A stretch of DNA of 64,000 bases from Trigonopsis variabilis (taxonomy: Eukaryota; Ascomycota; Trigonopsidomycetes; Trigonopsidales; Trigonopsidaceae): positions 62,001 through 126,000 of the forward strand of contig PPXM03000011.1 in assembly GCA_003707065.3 (NCBI GenBank). Direction: 5' to 3'. Both the position numbers and the translations under genes were made by a program. The first letter of the stretch is position 1. Every line of letters starts with the position of its first letter. The notes below the pieces were generated by a model that worked only from the letters and a program-made list of their open reading frames with translations, made no database searches and had not been told where the DNA came from. This document shows positions 44,837 to 57,209 of this stretch, in pieces.

Positions 44837-47800
44837 ATGAAGCTGCCAGGAGGGCCTCTCCTGGACCTTGAGAAATGGACGGCAGCAGCAAACTTCTTTG
44901 ATTATTACGGCGACAATGAACATTTAAAGAACAATAACTTTTTCGTCAAGATCAAGCTACGCCATAGCCACGTCTCGCACATCGATTTGACGACGCGATG
45001 TGTGTTTGTGGGGCCTATGCCCTCAAACGAGCTCCAGCGTCATCGACAGTCTTATCAAAATCTCGACCCTTTTCGCGCCCAGCATAAATATAACAGGCTT
45101 TTTAGGAACCTTGTTGACGATATAGAGCACCACAAAGAGTCGAAGTCCGCAAGAACGTCAGAGTCTGACTCCCAGTATCCAAGGCGCGAGACAAGCGGAC
45201 TGATGGTCCGGCCTGATAACGATTATGTTAGAGACAACCTTTTTGTACCGCCTGAGGCTCTTGCCTCTGCTAGTGACAGCGAAGGCTCTGACGAATCCGT
45301 CGAGAGTCAGCCTATACTGAGACCCACCTTTTCATCTCGTGAACCGAGCTTTCCCTTGAAGTCGATTATCAAAACACCAACCTCCCCTGTCAGTCCAGAG
45401 TTCCAATCTCCTAGAAGCCGTCCTCCATCTCCTCCAGTCCCGTGGTCTTTTCCTGAAGACGCTACTCACCGGCGAGGCAAGTCTTCAGTGGACGCAAGAG
45501 CGAGATCTAATACCATCGAACCTCCAAAACCCGAACAAGTCACTGACTCGGAAACGTCCACGATAGACACTTTCTACCCTGCACTTAGTCACCCGTATGA
45601 TCCCAGAGCAAGAATACGTTTCGCTGAACATGAAGACAAGTCTCCTGAATCGCTTCAAGATGCTCTCAAAATCCATGCGGGAACCTCGTCCCAAAGTTAC
45701 AACCCTAATTCAGTCACGAGCTCCAATGGAGCCCAAGCTAGTCCTGAAGATGTCACTAACCAAGGGCCATCAGCGGCCGCCGAGGTGGACCGTTCTTCAG
45801 GTCCTGATACGGAATCAGATGACCACGGCATGTCTTTGACCCCAGTGGCATCCAACGTTGGGGCACGTATCCGCTTCGACCCTAATGTTGAACAATATGG
45901 ATCAAACTCGACAAGTCTAGAGATTCCCACCGATTCCAATGAAAGCTTGCATTCTGGATCAAATACGGAATTAGATCACTACTCCGACGATGCTTCTCAA
46001 GACGAGCGAGACCGTATTCAGCCTCTTGAGGAATTCAAGGCTCACCTTGTGCGCCAAAATGATTTCCAGAGGCCTTTATCCCACTTTACGAATAATTCAT
46101 CCTTCCAACAAAAGCTAGAAGATGCCGGCAAGGCTATTACCACTCCCATTGGGCGTCCTCAAGACTGGAAGTCTCGGGCTCCGGGAGAGGTCATTTGCAT
46201 TCAGAAGATGCTTGTTCTCAGATTGCAGTCAAATAACCGCCTCCCTAAAGATTTCAATCAGACCACTATTTGTACGGTCAAGTCTGTCAGGCGGTGGCGG
46301 CTGTTCATCGTTGCGGCTAGAGCCACTGGCCAAGACGACAGTCCTGTCATTCTACAGTTTTATGAGAGCCGCAACGTTCCTTTCCGCGAGGAGCTGCAGA
46401 GGCTATCTGGCCGTGCTCACAATGGCCATCAGGTATCGTTCTCGATTCTCTTGTCTCGCAGAGACACCGGCGTCAGTCTTTATTCCTCGCTCGACAAGAC
46501 ATTGGCGTTATGGAAGACAACTGAGCTTACTGGTCGGAAAAGACGAAGTCGAGGCCCTATCGAGAACTCGATCTATTTACTCAAGGCAAGCACAAGCTCC
46601 TCGAGTGGCATCTGGTATGCGTTACTAGTCCAAGCTCTAGGAGGATTCCGTATCCCCAATTTCGTCATTTATGTGCCCTACTTGGACACGTCGATTGATG
46701 TTGGCGTACCATGGGAACGAGAAGAGTACCAAGTTTTCTTCCAAAAGACTTTAAAACTCGATCGAAGATTCAATATGGCTGAGCTTGCTATGGTCTGCTG
46801 CGTTGCTTCGATTATGGGCCACCGGGCTTTCTCAGACGTCCTAGAGGACTGGAGGAAAAACGAACGGTTGGCTCTGGCGTGGAAACGGTAAGATTCCCTT
46901 GGCATTACGCTTTTTCTCACATTCTAGTTATGATCGAATAGAGTGGATTCATGGTCTGAACGAACTGCACATGAACGGGAGCTGGGCGATGAACTTGGTA
47001 GGCATACGCTTACAGGCATCAATTCTAACTTCAGACTCATGACCTTGAACTAAGAGCTGAGCAGCACTATCCCACCACGGTGCACGAGAACGACGGAAGC
47101 ACACTTATTGAGCCCGATCCAATTGAAGGGTATCTCTACCGGGTCACCGCTCCCAAGGGGAAACGCAGTGGGTTCTTCAGTAAACGGCTATTCAAGAAAA
47201 TGATGTATTTCTCGTCCCACGATCATTTGCTTCTTGCTTGTTCAACCCGCAAGGTGGTGCCTCCCGTTGCCCACGACATCTACGGCGAGAGTTACCGGAT
47301 TGGCATCTCTCCAGACGAAGCGTCAAAGCCGCAGATCCTTCCTATCAGACCTTTTCCGTCCCACGGCGACAAGGTCGAATGGCTGAGAAAGGACACTAGC
47401 ATCAAAGAGATAAAGGAACGTGATCTGACTGCGTTCCGTGAAGCGATTCGACGAGCCAGTCAACTTGAGACGTGCACCTACTTTATCGATCTCGTAGAGA
47501 TTTCCGAGATTCGGCATGCGCAACAGGGCCAGGGCCAACAGAACGAGCGCGAGGCTCTGTCGCGGTCGCCGTCGTGGCAGGAGGATGCTTCAGAGACAAG
47601 CTTCAGCGTTGGGGCCGAAGACAACAAAAATTCGTTTGATATTGTGATGAAAACGGGCGAAGTGTTTCGCCTGGAGGCCCACACTGCTGAACTATGCAAA
47701 TTCTGGATGGATCGTCTGACGGAGCTGAGTCGGTACTGGAACATCCGCCTGATCAAAGACCGCTATCACGTGGGTAACATTAAATTCAGGAACCTCAAGT

Positions 47801-48459
47801 CGCTTCACTTGGAGGAGAACATGGAGAGTAAGATGTGTGAAAGCTCGTACAAGTGGGAGGCGTCGATTGGCGAGGCCGATCCTCAGATTTACAACGTCTG
47901 CCCTATTTCCTTTTGCCGATCGATCGAATTTCGAGGCCGACTCTACTACAAGTATGGACGACGAGGAACGTTTCGAGAAGGATTTGTCGTGTTGAATCCG
48001 TCGTGCTTGATGATCTTTGAAACGGCTCGCCGCGATCATAGGGGCGCGGTGACTGCGTCTGCCCGTCATAAGCGGCTCAAAACCGTTCTTTTGAACAATT
48101 GCTTTATCTATTCAGGCCCGGTTGCGGACTTTGACATGACCAAGAACCGGGATGAATACAGCCAGACCGTGCTTGGGCAGTCGATGGTGCCGCGAATCTA
48201 TTCAGATGGACTGCGAACTGCTGATGAAGACGAATCTCGGTGTTTTGCGTGTTGGATCGGTCGCAGAAAGCTGCTGGGGCCTCGCAAGTCCGGCTCTTTC
48301 AAGCGAACAAGCAGTCTTGGTGTCGATGGCAAAGTTATTCTGTTTATGGCCGCCACGCGACTGGAAAAGGACCGGTGGGTGACTGCCCTGAATGACAGCG
48401 TGGGCCGCCTTCAACAAATTATGACTATTGATAACGTCGACGACCTCACAAAGATGTAA
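44837..48459 (+). CDS. Spo71-like PH-domain protein
   Basis: The product is 1181 aa from exons 44837-46887, 46928-46997 and 47035-48459 (introns 40 and 37 nt). An N-terminal conserved region (WTAANFFDYYGDNEHLKNNN) precedes a long Ser/Pro/Asp-rich disordered stretch. The joined small exon gives RYDRIEWIHGLNELHMNG followed by THDLELRAEQHYPT, a hallmark of fungal Spo71-type proteins. Two PH-like domains follow: GYLYRVTAPKGKRSGFFSK near 740 and FRGRLYYKYGRRGTFREGF near 1000. In yeast Spo71 acts with Vps13 in prospore-membrane growth and spore-wall formation. The sporulation role here is inferred. Confidence 0.85.
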
Positions 48460-48666
48460 GATATGGTGGAAGATGAGCGAGAGGAGATGTCACGGGTGCA
48501 TGGGAGACTGTAATTATTATCTAGTATGTTGGTATTTCTTCCTCTGTGAATGAATGTAGGCCATCAGTTCCTGTAGAACCCGTGTCTTTGAACTGACGCC
48601 AGCGTGGGACACACCGTTGCTCCCAACCTGCTACAGAACATTAGGTTAGCCAGACGGCGACTAATC

Positions 48667-51338
48667 ATGTCGCGGGTCAGGCCCATTATTCGCGACTCAG
48701 TCCGTCAGATTACATCAGGGCAAGTCATTATTGACCTGACGTCTGCCGTGAAAGAACTGGTGGAGAACAGCTTGGACGCAGGGGCCAGTATGATAGGTAT
48801 GGAATGAGGCCCCGGTCATAGAGCTAACCGCTAGACGTACGGTTTAAAGATTATGGCTATGATTCCCTTGAGGTAATAGACAATGGCTCGGGTATTGAGG
48901 CAGAGGACTTTGCAAACCTTGCAAAGGCTCACAATACGTCCAAGATCCGCGACCTCGAAGGCATCACTGAGCTGCGGTCGTTTGGGTTTCGTGGTGAAGC
49001 TTTAGCAAGTTTGTGCCCCGTGTCAAAAGTTCAAATCACTACGGCTACCGCTCGAGACGCGCCAAGGGCGACACGGTTCACAATGAAGGCCTCTGGAGAG
49101 ATATCAGAGACGAGCTATGTGGCAGGAACTAAGGGAACGACGGTTGTTGTGAACGACTTGTTTTCAAACCTGCCTGTACGACGGAAAGACTTTGAAAAGA
49201 ATAAGCGACGGGAATTTATGAAAGCGGTTTCGGCTTTACAGGCTTATGGAATCATTACCACGGGAGTGAGTCTGACTGTCTCGTACTCCTCCAAGGCTCG
49301 TGCGCGAGTGACGTTATTCTCGACAAAAGGAATATCGATCCGTGATAATGTGGTAAATATTCTGGGCCCGACTGCGACTATTGGTCTGGTTCCAGTAGAG
49401 TTCAGCCTTGACGTTGAGCATGCTCGTCGCTTATCCACCGATGATGATCATATTGTAAAGTTTACTGGACTGATCTCAAATAGGCCAGGGTCAGGGGACA
49501 TGAGAGCGGGAGATAAGCAGTTTTATTATGTCAATGGCCGGCCTGTCCACCTTAAACGACTTGGCAAGGCCGTCGTTGACGTTTCCAAGTCGTTCAACGG
49601 GTCTGTTCCTTCTCTAGTAGTCATTGATCTTCAACTAGACCCCAAATACTATGATGTCAATGTCACACCTGACAAGAAGACCATTCTACTTCACCAGGAG
49701 GCGGAAATCATCAATGGGCTGAAAGAACGCCTGACCGAGGTTTACGAGAGCCAGGGACAGACCATGTCCCGCAATGTCACTGTCGTGGATCTGTGGCCCA
49801 AGAAGAGAGTAGATCCTCAGATTAGCGATGCAGATGTTGAGATTGAGATTGGACCTGAGCGAGTGTCTCCCAAGAAGCCAATGGCTCCGCTTAAAAGACC
49901 AAACCACATCTTTGATATTCACTCACCCAAGCGGTTCAGGCAGATTACGACGTTGGCTGCAAACAAAGCGGAGGCAGTGGGTCAACAGAGTGGCGAGGAG
50001 GTTGAACAGGAAGAAAGCGAAAAGCGTGTTAGACAAATACAGGACGCAAATCATGTTGAAAGTAGCGACTGGTCGCTGGACTCTGATTTGTCAACAAGGG
50101 AGAATGCTTCTGACCGTGTTTCCTCAGCCCATTTATCCCAGACGAGCGAGTTGACTAGCCATACCGTCGACTGCTGCTCTTCTCCTTTGAACACGACTAG
50201 ACGGCGATCATGGAAGAACAGTGGCCGCACTGATAATTCCATGAGTCAAGATCAAGCTATGATGGATGTCGACGACAACATTGAAGCAGCAGCAAAGGAA
50301 GAAGCAGATGAAGTTTACCATGAGGACATTCAAGAAGACGACATTCACGAAGAGGAAAGCCAAGCAGAGGAAAATCAAGAAGACGACATTCACGAAGAGG
50401 AAAGCCAAGCAGAGGAAATTCAAGAAGACGACATTCACGAAGAAGAAAGTCAAGAGGAGGAAAGTCAACCGGAAGACATTCAAAAAGACAACGATGGTCC
50501 CCACGATAGATCACCAATATCACCCTTCTACACCGACAGCGGCAGAACAAATCATGATCGGGAAGATTTGAACGAATCCCGAAATGTAACGGATATTAGG
50601 AGGTACAAGGACTGCCTTTATCAAGTTTGCTTTCACGCATCGGTCGACCAAGGGGCTGATGAGGCTCACAGTACCCCAAATATGTCGCAGCTACGTCCCG
50701 ACCGTATAGAAGACAGTCATTCGGCCGAAGATATACTGTCTATTACGGTCGACAAGTCTGATTTTGAAAAGATGGAGATAATAGGGCAGTTCAATCTGGC
50801 ATTCATACTGACACGACTGAATAAACCTGATGGGTCTTCTCATTTATTTATTATTGACCAGCACGCAAGTGACGAAAAGTACAACTTTGAGCGGCTTCAA
50901 GCGACGGTCGTTTTTGAGAGCCAACGGCTGGTATCTCCCCGACAGCTGCACCTCAGCCCCTTGGAAGAACTGATTGCGATCGAGAACATGGATCAGATCA
51001 AAAAGAATGGGTTTGGGATCAAGTACTACGATGACAGGCCTCCTGGAAGCCGGTTTATGTTAACCGCGTTGCCAATCTCGGGCCGTGCAGTCTTCAACGA
51101 GGCCGATTTGCAGGAACTTCTCTCGCTGCTGCACGAAAATCCCGGGCAGGCCGTCCGTTGTTCTAAAGTTCGGGGCATTTTGGCCATGAGAGCATGTCGT
51201 GGAAGCATAATGATTGGCAAGGCTCTGTCGAGAGCTCAAATGGTTACTGTTGTTCGTCATTTGGGAAACCTTGAAAAACCATGGAACTGCCCCCACGGGC
51301 GACCTACAATGAGACACTTGGTTAATCTCTCGCCGTGA
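48667..51338 (+). CDS. PMS1: DNA mismatch-repair protein Pms1 (MutL alpha subunit)
   Basis: The product is 877 aa from exons 48667-48796 and 48835-51338 (38-nt intron). The GHKL ATPase motifs are complete: [23 protein letters not shown] and [11 protein letters not shown]. The MLH-endonuclease motif [12 protein letters not shown] fits DQHA-x2-E-x4-E, and [12 protein letters not shown] and CPHGRPT complete the metal site. Pms1 pairs with Mlh1 and nicks the daughter strand. The linker contains three 45-bp acidic repeats. An in-frame ATG at 48604 would add 21 residues, but family N-termini favour 48667. Confidence 0.96.
50331..50465 (+). repeat. three 45-bp tandem repeats within PMS1
   Basis: Three in-frame copies of a unit encoding [15 protein letters not shown] or a close variant lie at 50331-50375, 50376-50420 and 50421-50465, followed by a partial copy. 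They expand the acidic linker between the ATPase and endonuclease domains. Confidence 0.93.
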
Positions 51339-52400
51339 AGTTTGTACGTTATCAGTAGAGTTGGAATTAATATGCATTTATCTCCATGGCCGCAGGCCAC
51401 AACAGACCAGGCCAACCCTTGTAGGTCATTGCTGTTTCCAATAGTGTAATTTTCGATTATGAGCGAGTACTGCCCTACAGAAACTTGCCTATCTCGACTG
51501 AGTCCATGCTCATCTATAACATTCTAGGACCGTATGGGCAGAGCTAGGCCTATGCTCCGGTTAAGCTGAATCTAGCATCTCTTTCTCCATACTGTGCTGT
51601 CTGGCAGTGGGAGTGAATTCCATCGTTCAGGGATATGTCAGCAGTTGCGAAATTAACCAATGCGGAGTATCCACAGTGTCAAAAATCGTCCAGTCTACTG
51701 AGCGGATGATAGAATCAGTGATTACAGAAGGCGTTGTATTTCTTCTGGCGGGTTGTCGCGTCTCAACCAAGCTTTGACGAGGAAACACCAGTTTTTAACT
51801 GACAAGCTTATCACGCCAGAGAGAGGAGAGAGATTGACAAAGAAATGTTCCTCTGTGCTCACAGTAACAGACTCGTACTGGTACGCTAACATGATTGTGA
51901 AAACATGAAATCGTCACGGGTCATCTGTGTATGGTCCTGTGACCTCATTGAGATTAATGTCTATACCACTGTATTTATACCTCTACTTAAACTACTTCAC
52001 ACTCATCTCCGCTGAGCTTTGCCTAGTTCTCACACTCTGGAGCGTGCTACCGGCCGGCTGAATACTCTTGCCTGCTTTATTTCTTGCAGCTAAAATATCC
52101 ACTTCGTTTAAGCTGCAATCTAAAGGTGCTGTATTTGGCTTGCTTAGATGTTGAGACATGGTTACATAACACTAAGATGGTCCGGTCCGTCTTGTTAGGA
52201 TCCAAAGACATTATTTCATGTGCCAAGTGACGCGCAGAGCTAGCAATGTTTCAGCCCGCCTCCGTCACTGGTCAATGTGTCATCTCTGACAGCGGCACAG
52301 GGTTTCTCTCGCCGCCGCCCTTTTTTCACCTGCTTTTCATGTCTTGTTATTCCTTCGTCTAGTAAGACAGCTTCATTCGTTCAATACAAGTGTTCCGACT
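51339..52400. other. intergenic boundary between the housekeeping block and the FunK1 region
   Basis: About 1 kb without a gene. Composition becomes more A+T-rich. From about 52195 on, the sequence is shared in inverted orientation with 59690 leftwards, marking the outer edge of the inverted duplication. Confidence 0.5.
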
Positions 52401-54213
52401 ATGTCCATTGCTGCTTCGGATGTGTCTTCATACCGCCCTAGCCCCCCTCACAGTTCTACCTATGAAAGCTCAGATGACTCTCTTACATTATCCTCAGGTA
52501 AAAATACGCAAGCTCAAAACGCTTTGGATTTATCAGGAGTAAGGGCCTCGCGGTTCCTGTTGGACATATCTATTCTGGAATTCTTAAAGCCTGAAAAAAC
52601 CGACTTGCCTATAGATTCACTGGCCTCATTGAGGCTTCCCATACTACTCCTTGAAGAGGTCTTTCCAGACATAGTGGAAGACGAGGACGGCAGGGTTCAC
52701 CTAGAGCCAGATCCTACTAGCATAAAAATAAATAATGTCAAAGAATCGAAGGCTTTTTTTGACTCGATTGTCCGGTCGCTGTTTCCTTTGGGGCCTCCCA
52801 GAAAGTGGGTAGACTCTCTGCCTTCTAATCATGTCCCAGATGCTCGAGAACTTTCCATTGCAATCTGTTCATCTGACAATCCGGAGCCCAGAGACATCCT
52901 TATTTCCATTGAATTCAAATCGGGCTTATGCTGTCGACAGGCAAGTCTGTGGAAGCTGGTTAAAAAGGCTAAGGAGATATTCCTTCAGGACTGCGGACGA
53001 CGGTTTGTGATCGATTAGCGGTAACGAATAAAATCATCTACCCGTGGTATCTGGATAGGAGCGGTGCTTATCAATTCAATACTATCAATATCAAGGAGAC
53101 AATTGAGGTTGCTCGGCTGCTATCCGCCCTAATGACGGTTCCTGAGGAGCGGCTCGGAAAGTTACAGGATAGTCATAAGGTTGTCATTGAAGGGCGACAA
53201 TATTCGTTTTTGCGAACTATATCAAGATGCAGTACAGTGGAATATCCACAGAACATTGTTTGGGAGATGGTTGATGAAAATTTAAACAAGGTCGCGTTGA
53301 AAGATTGCTGGTTCAGGGTTGATCGCGCTTCGGAATTGACACTTTTGGAGATGGTGCAGGATAAGCATTATCTCCCGAAGCTACTGGGAGCCAAGCGAAT
53401 GGGGAAAGATACGTTCTGTTTGAGGCAACAGTTGGAGGCGCGTCCATTCAAGAATAGCAGAGATCCACATGTCCTTAGCCACGAGCGGTTTTTCATGCCG
53501 TGCTACATTCCCTTAAAAGAGCTACCGAGTCCGATTGCATTGATACATTGCATTTTTGATGCGATACGAGGTTTGTTGTTGTTTTGAATAACCATTTCTA
53601 ACTTGAAGGACATAAAGAACTGTTAGAAGCTGGAATTTTACATAGAGATGTCAGCCCGTCTAATATTATGTACGACCCTGTTCGCATGCGAGGTGTTCTG
53701 ATGGATCTAGATCATGCGATTATGATTTGCCAATCCCACAAGCCAGAAGAATACCTAGTGGGGACGAGATTCTTTATAGGACGGGATGTGTGGAAGTCGA
53801 AATGGAACAGTCCGTTGAGCGACATTGAATCTTTTTTTTGGACGGTCCTTTGGTTGTTTGCATCGTATGATTTTGATGCTGACGATTCGAATGCGGGCCG
53901 TGGTCGGTTTCGCAGGTTTAAAGGCGGATTTATAGAGCTCAATATAATAAACACTGGTGTTGTGGCAATGCGAAATTGTGTTATAAGGGATGCTAGTATG
54001 ATAGATAACCCTGGTTGTTTCTTACGTCTTGATATGCGTCCATGCTGGCTAGAGTTTCTTGCGTTGATAAAGGCGTTTGCCGATTTCTTGAGTTCACCTC
54101 CTGATCGTGATATTCATGACACTCTTCTCAAGACCTTGGAGTCAGTGATTCCAATTCCACGAGCAGAAGTTAATTGGCCTACGGAGGAATCTTGTTTTCG
54201 ACGGACAAAATGA
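52401..54213 (+). pseudogene. FunK1 protein kinase, copy A, frameshifted
   Basis: It aligns along its whole length with intact copies B and C. Exons are 52401-53570 and 53609-54213 with a 38-nt intron (tctaacttgaag acceptor). Near 53012-53018 one G present in B and C (gga tta versus ga tta) is missing, so the frame stops at GRRFVID; the rest continues in the other frame. Downstream, the kinase motifs HRDVSPSNIM and MDLDHAIM are intact. The single break suggests recent loss, or an assembly error. FunK1 kinases are a fungal-specific family of unknown substrate. Confidence 0.85.
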
Positions 54214-54219
54214 GGATGT

Positions 54220-54560
54220 AATTGACGATATACAATCGCCAGTTATTAATGAATCTATGTCTTTTTTGAGATGTCATCCAACATAGCTTGAACATGGCTT
54301 TATAAATGCATTATTCATTCAGCTAGCGTGCGTAGCATCGACTCACTGGATTACTTTTAAATGAGTTCTTCTGGTGCTTTTCTCAACAATAGTGCTGTTG
54401 TATCCGACTAGACGTCGGTACTACTTGTACAGAGACGGAGAGGGATACGGGGTTTAAGTCAGAATAATGATAGACCTGAAAGGTTTTAAATTCTCGCATC
54501 GCATAGACGGTTGACAGACACAAAGGCCATCGATACAACAATGCTTTTGATTATATAAGC
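54220..54560 (-). other. conserved block downstream of FunK1 copy A
   Basis: Read on the minus strand, this holds a TATA-like cttatataatc element (near 54550) followed by a segment containing ctgacttaaaccccgtatcc (near 54450). The same arrangement follows copies B, C and, in diverged form, D. The open frames in it are not the same between copies. Confidence 0.6.
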
Positions 54561-54939
54561 AATATCGTAGGCTGTCATGAGACGATCGTAGGACGGTAAT
54601 GATGGTGGGCTGATAGGTGGGCGGGCCCGCCTTGTCCAGCCTTAAGAGAGCACATCACGTTTGGTGTCAACATCCGAGACGACAATGTTAGCGTATTTAA
54701 CCCTTTACATTTACCCGCCATTTTAAGCCACCATACCCGTTATTACCTGTGCATTGTCAATGAAGCAGCTTATTGCCGACAGGGGCGTGGGATACCTGAA
54801 TTGGTCAACCTGTGTTGGAAAGGTGCATTTATCAGTTGTGCGGCAAGGATGTGCTTATGACCAGCTCAAACTAAGGATAGTATATAAAAACACCTGTCGC
54901 TAAAGACTCTTTCCACGCTCACAGCAGACCCTTTCCATA

Positions 54940-55220
54940 ATGACTTCCTCAGTAAGATATCTAGAAAAGGTTCGTCCTAAAGAGCTACATAAAGCTACAT
55001 ATCAAGAAAGGCTTTTCTAATGCTCAAGACTCCAATGAATATTCTATGGTCCTATACCTTGTTGACACTTTCGGTCCTTACACACGGAGGAGCCACTAAT
55101 AGAGGCCTTGCTAATACGCGTGATTGCCACCTTTCTACGTCAGACATTGTATTTATGGGCATTTACTTTCTAGTAACAGGAAATATGACGAAATACAAGA
55201 AAGTTTGTGAAGACACCTAG
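54940..55220 (+). CDS. small putative gene in the duplication arm, unknown
   Basis: A two-exon model (54940-54951, 55029-55220) gives 67 aa. The donor gtaaga and acceptor ttttctaatgctcaag fit the local splice pattern. The start MTSSTPMNILWSYTLLTLSV is hydrophobic like a signal peptide, and a second hydrophobic run (DIVFMGIYFLVTG) follows. A TATA-like tagtatataaaaac stands about 60 bp upstream. The mirror copy at 56857 leftwards has the same intron signals but a broken frame. Homology between the arms extends past the stop, so this may be the 5' end of a decayed longer gene. No family is recognised. Confidence 0.35.
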
Positions 55221-55540
55221 TGCTTATGATGTGCCGTTTCATAGTACTACTCTGTGTTTGACTGCTGCATCTTTTTTGGAGCGCAGTTATCTTATATCTT
55301 AGAGCAGATTTATCTGCTCATCAGGAGAAAACTCCCTGGAGCCAGCTTAGATATATGGTCGGCTTGGCTTTTAGCCATTACACTGGCCTGACTAGATCTT
55401 ATTCACTGATCCGAACGTTTAAGGACCTCATTCCTCCACAATCAGTTATAAAAGATGTTGTTTACAATGAAAGTTTTTAAAAACACCAATTCCGAGGCAC
55501 GCTCTGCCAGCAACATCATGCCCGAGGACTGTGCGCCTCT

Positions 55541-55715
55541 GGTCATTATTGCGTTGGCGGTAGTTAAGTCCCAGAATACACCCTGGTACTTCGATAGGAC
55601 TGGGGTATACCGGTTCCGGGATGCCCATCTTATGGATAAAATTGATGTCTTTCAACTGTGCACGCCCTTATGACAGTTCCTGAGGAGTGGCTTGTAAAAT
55701 TGCATGATAGTCATA
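55541..55715 (+). pseudogene. FunK1 remnant at the duplication centre (plus strand)
   Basis: The translation IALAVVKSQNTPWYFDRTGV, then LMTVPEEWLVKLHDS in the next frame, matches the middle of FunK1 copies (IGLAVTNKVIYPWYLDRSGA, LMTVPEERLGKLQDS). Only about 60 codons remain, with a frame change. It is a much older fragment than copies A-C. Confidence 0.75.
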
Positions 55716-55734
55716 GTCTCGGCTGTCATATATA

Positions 55735-55865
55735 ACAGCCGAGCAACCGCAAGTCTGTTCCCAAGCTTAACCTTTCTTCTTGAAGTGGTATACTCCAGTT
55801 CCATCCAAATACCAGGGTATAATCTTGGAACCGGCCAACGCCAAAGTGACGATGGACCGAGGATC
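55735..55865 (-). pseudogene. FunK1 remnant at the duplication centre (minus strand)
   Basis: The minus strand reads LALAGSKIIPWYLDGTGVYH and then VARLLYMTAE in another frame, matching the same FunK1 region as the facing remnant. The two fragments stand tail to tail, separated by a short ctcggctgt / acagccgag palindrome at about 55716-55742. Confidence 0.7.
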
Positions 55866-56270
55866 ACAGTCCTCCTCCAGCGTAATATTACTGGCTCTCT
55901 CCGACAGCTGCCAAAAAGGAGGATAGACGTTTTTTTGTAACCCCTCTTCTCCTCTATTCGAACTAAGACATTTGTAAAGGTCTTTTCAGAGCGCTGCAGA
56001 TGGCGAGGTCAATTTCACGATAAGTATCTCTAAATTCTATTTTTAGAGAGCACTCCCTCCCAAACCCGTGACTTCCTTGATAGGAAGATTAACTCCATGA
56101 TGGCACACATAAAAGCCTGCACGAGGCGCTCCTCTAACAACTCAGGAACGTTATCGCTTTAATAGCCGCCAGCGGCACTGAGTTCGTCGGTAAAGACTTA
56201 TCTTTACATAGTAAAAACTTCAGTAATGAGTTCGATCTTAAACATTCTGGGGTCCAAACCGGACATTTTT

Positions 56271-56314
56271 AGGGCGTGTTCTGCATCTTTTACAGAAGGT
56301 GCAGAACACGCCCT
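56271..56314. repeat. strong hairpin (19-bp stem, 6-nt loop)
   Basis: The sequence agggcgtgttctgcatctt is followed after ttacag by its reverse complement with one mismatch. It lies at the inner edge of the right arm of the inverted duplication. Confidence 0.9.
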
Positions 56315-56544
56315 GGAAATCTTGGTTTTTTCAGTAATCGAAGATGAATGAGTCTCTCAAATTCTCTGACAGGCGAACGACATGCAGTCTGGTCAATATA
56401 GTCCCCAAAAGCCGAGCCGAGCATATATCTAAGCTCGCTCCAGCGAGTAGCCTCCTGATGAGCAGATAGATGTGCTCTAAGATATGAGATAACTACGGTC
56501 AGATAAAAAAAGCAATGATCAAACAACGAGTATAGTATGAAACG

Positions 56545-56857
56545 GCACATCATAAGCACTAGGTGTCTTCACAAACCTTCTTGTATTTGGTCATATTTTG
56601 CCGTGAACAGGAAGTAGAAGACGGTGTATATGATGTTGGAAGTCGAAACACGACGATTACGTCTATCAGCAAGGCCTCTACTAGTGGCTCCTGTCTGCTT
56701 TAAGAATTGGACGCTATCAGGCGCGAAAGCATCAATAAAGTAGAGAACCATAGAATATTCATTGGAGTCTTGAGCATTAGAAAAGCCTTTCTTGATATGT
56801 AGCTTTATGTAGCTCTTTAGGACGAACCTTTTCTAGATATCTTACTGAGGAAGTCAT
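56545..56857 (-). pseudogene. broken mirror copy of the small putative gene
   Basis: The minus strand begins with the same ATG, donor and acceptor as the gene at 54940 and continues PMNILWFSTLLMLS. It then hits a stop, while the homologous STSN, YFLFTA and MTKYKKVCEDT-like pieces continue in other frames. A further open frame (56559-56290) reads YLRAHLSAHQEATRWSELRY, matching decayed sequence at 55290-55370 in the left arm. Confidence 0.4.
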
Positions 56858-57209
56858 TATGGAAAGGGTCTGCTGTGAGCGTGGAAAGAGTTTTTAGTGA
56901 CAGGTGTTTTTATATACTATCCTTAGTTTGAGCTGGTCATAAGCACATCCTTGCCGCACAAATGATATATGCACCTTTCCAGCCCAGATTGACCAATTCA
57001 GGTATTCCACGCCCCTGTCGGCAATAAGCTGCTTCATTGACAATGCACAGGTAATAACGGTATGGTGGCTTAAAATGGCGGGTAAATGTAAAGGGTTAAA
57101 TACGCTAACATTGTCGTCTCGGATGTTGACACCAGACGTAATGAGCTCTCTTAAGGCTGGACATGGCGGGCCCGCCCACCTATCAGCCCACCATCATTAC
57201 CGTCCTACG

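Larger units (their letters stand above)
52195..55440 (+). repeat. left arm of large inverted duplication
   Basis: This arm contains FunK1 copy A, its downstream block and a small open frame. It is the reverse complement of about 56310-59690, with scattered substitutions and indels. Corresponding landmarks (start codons 52401/59475, stops 54213/57675, small-ORF starts 54940/56857) all sum to about 111,800-111,890. Homology becomes weaker toward the centre. Confidence 0.85.
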
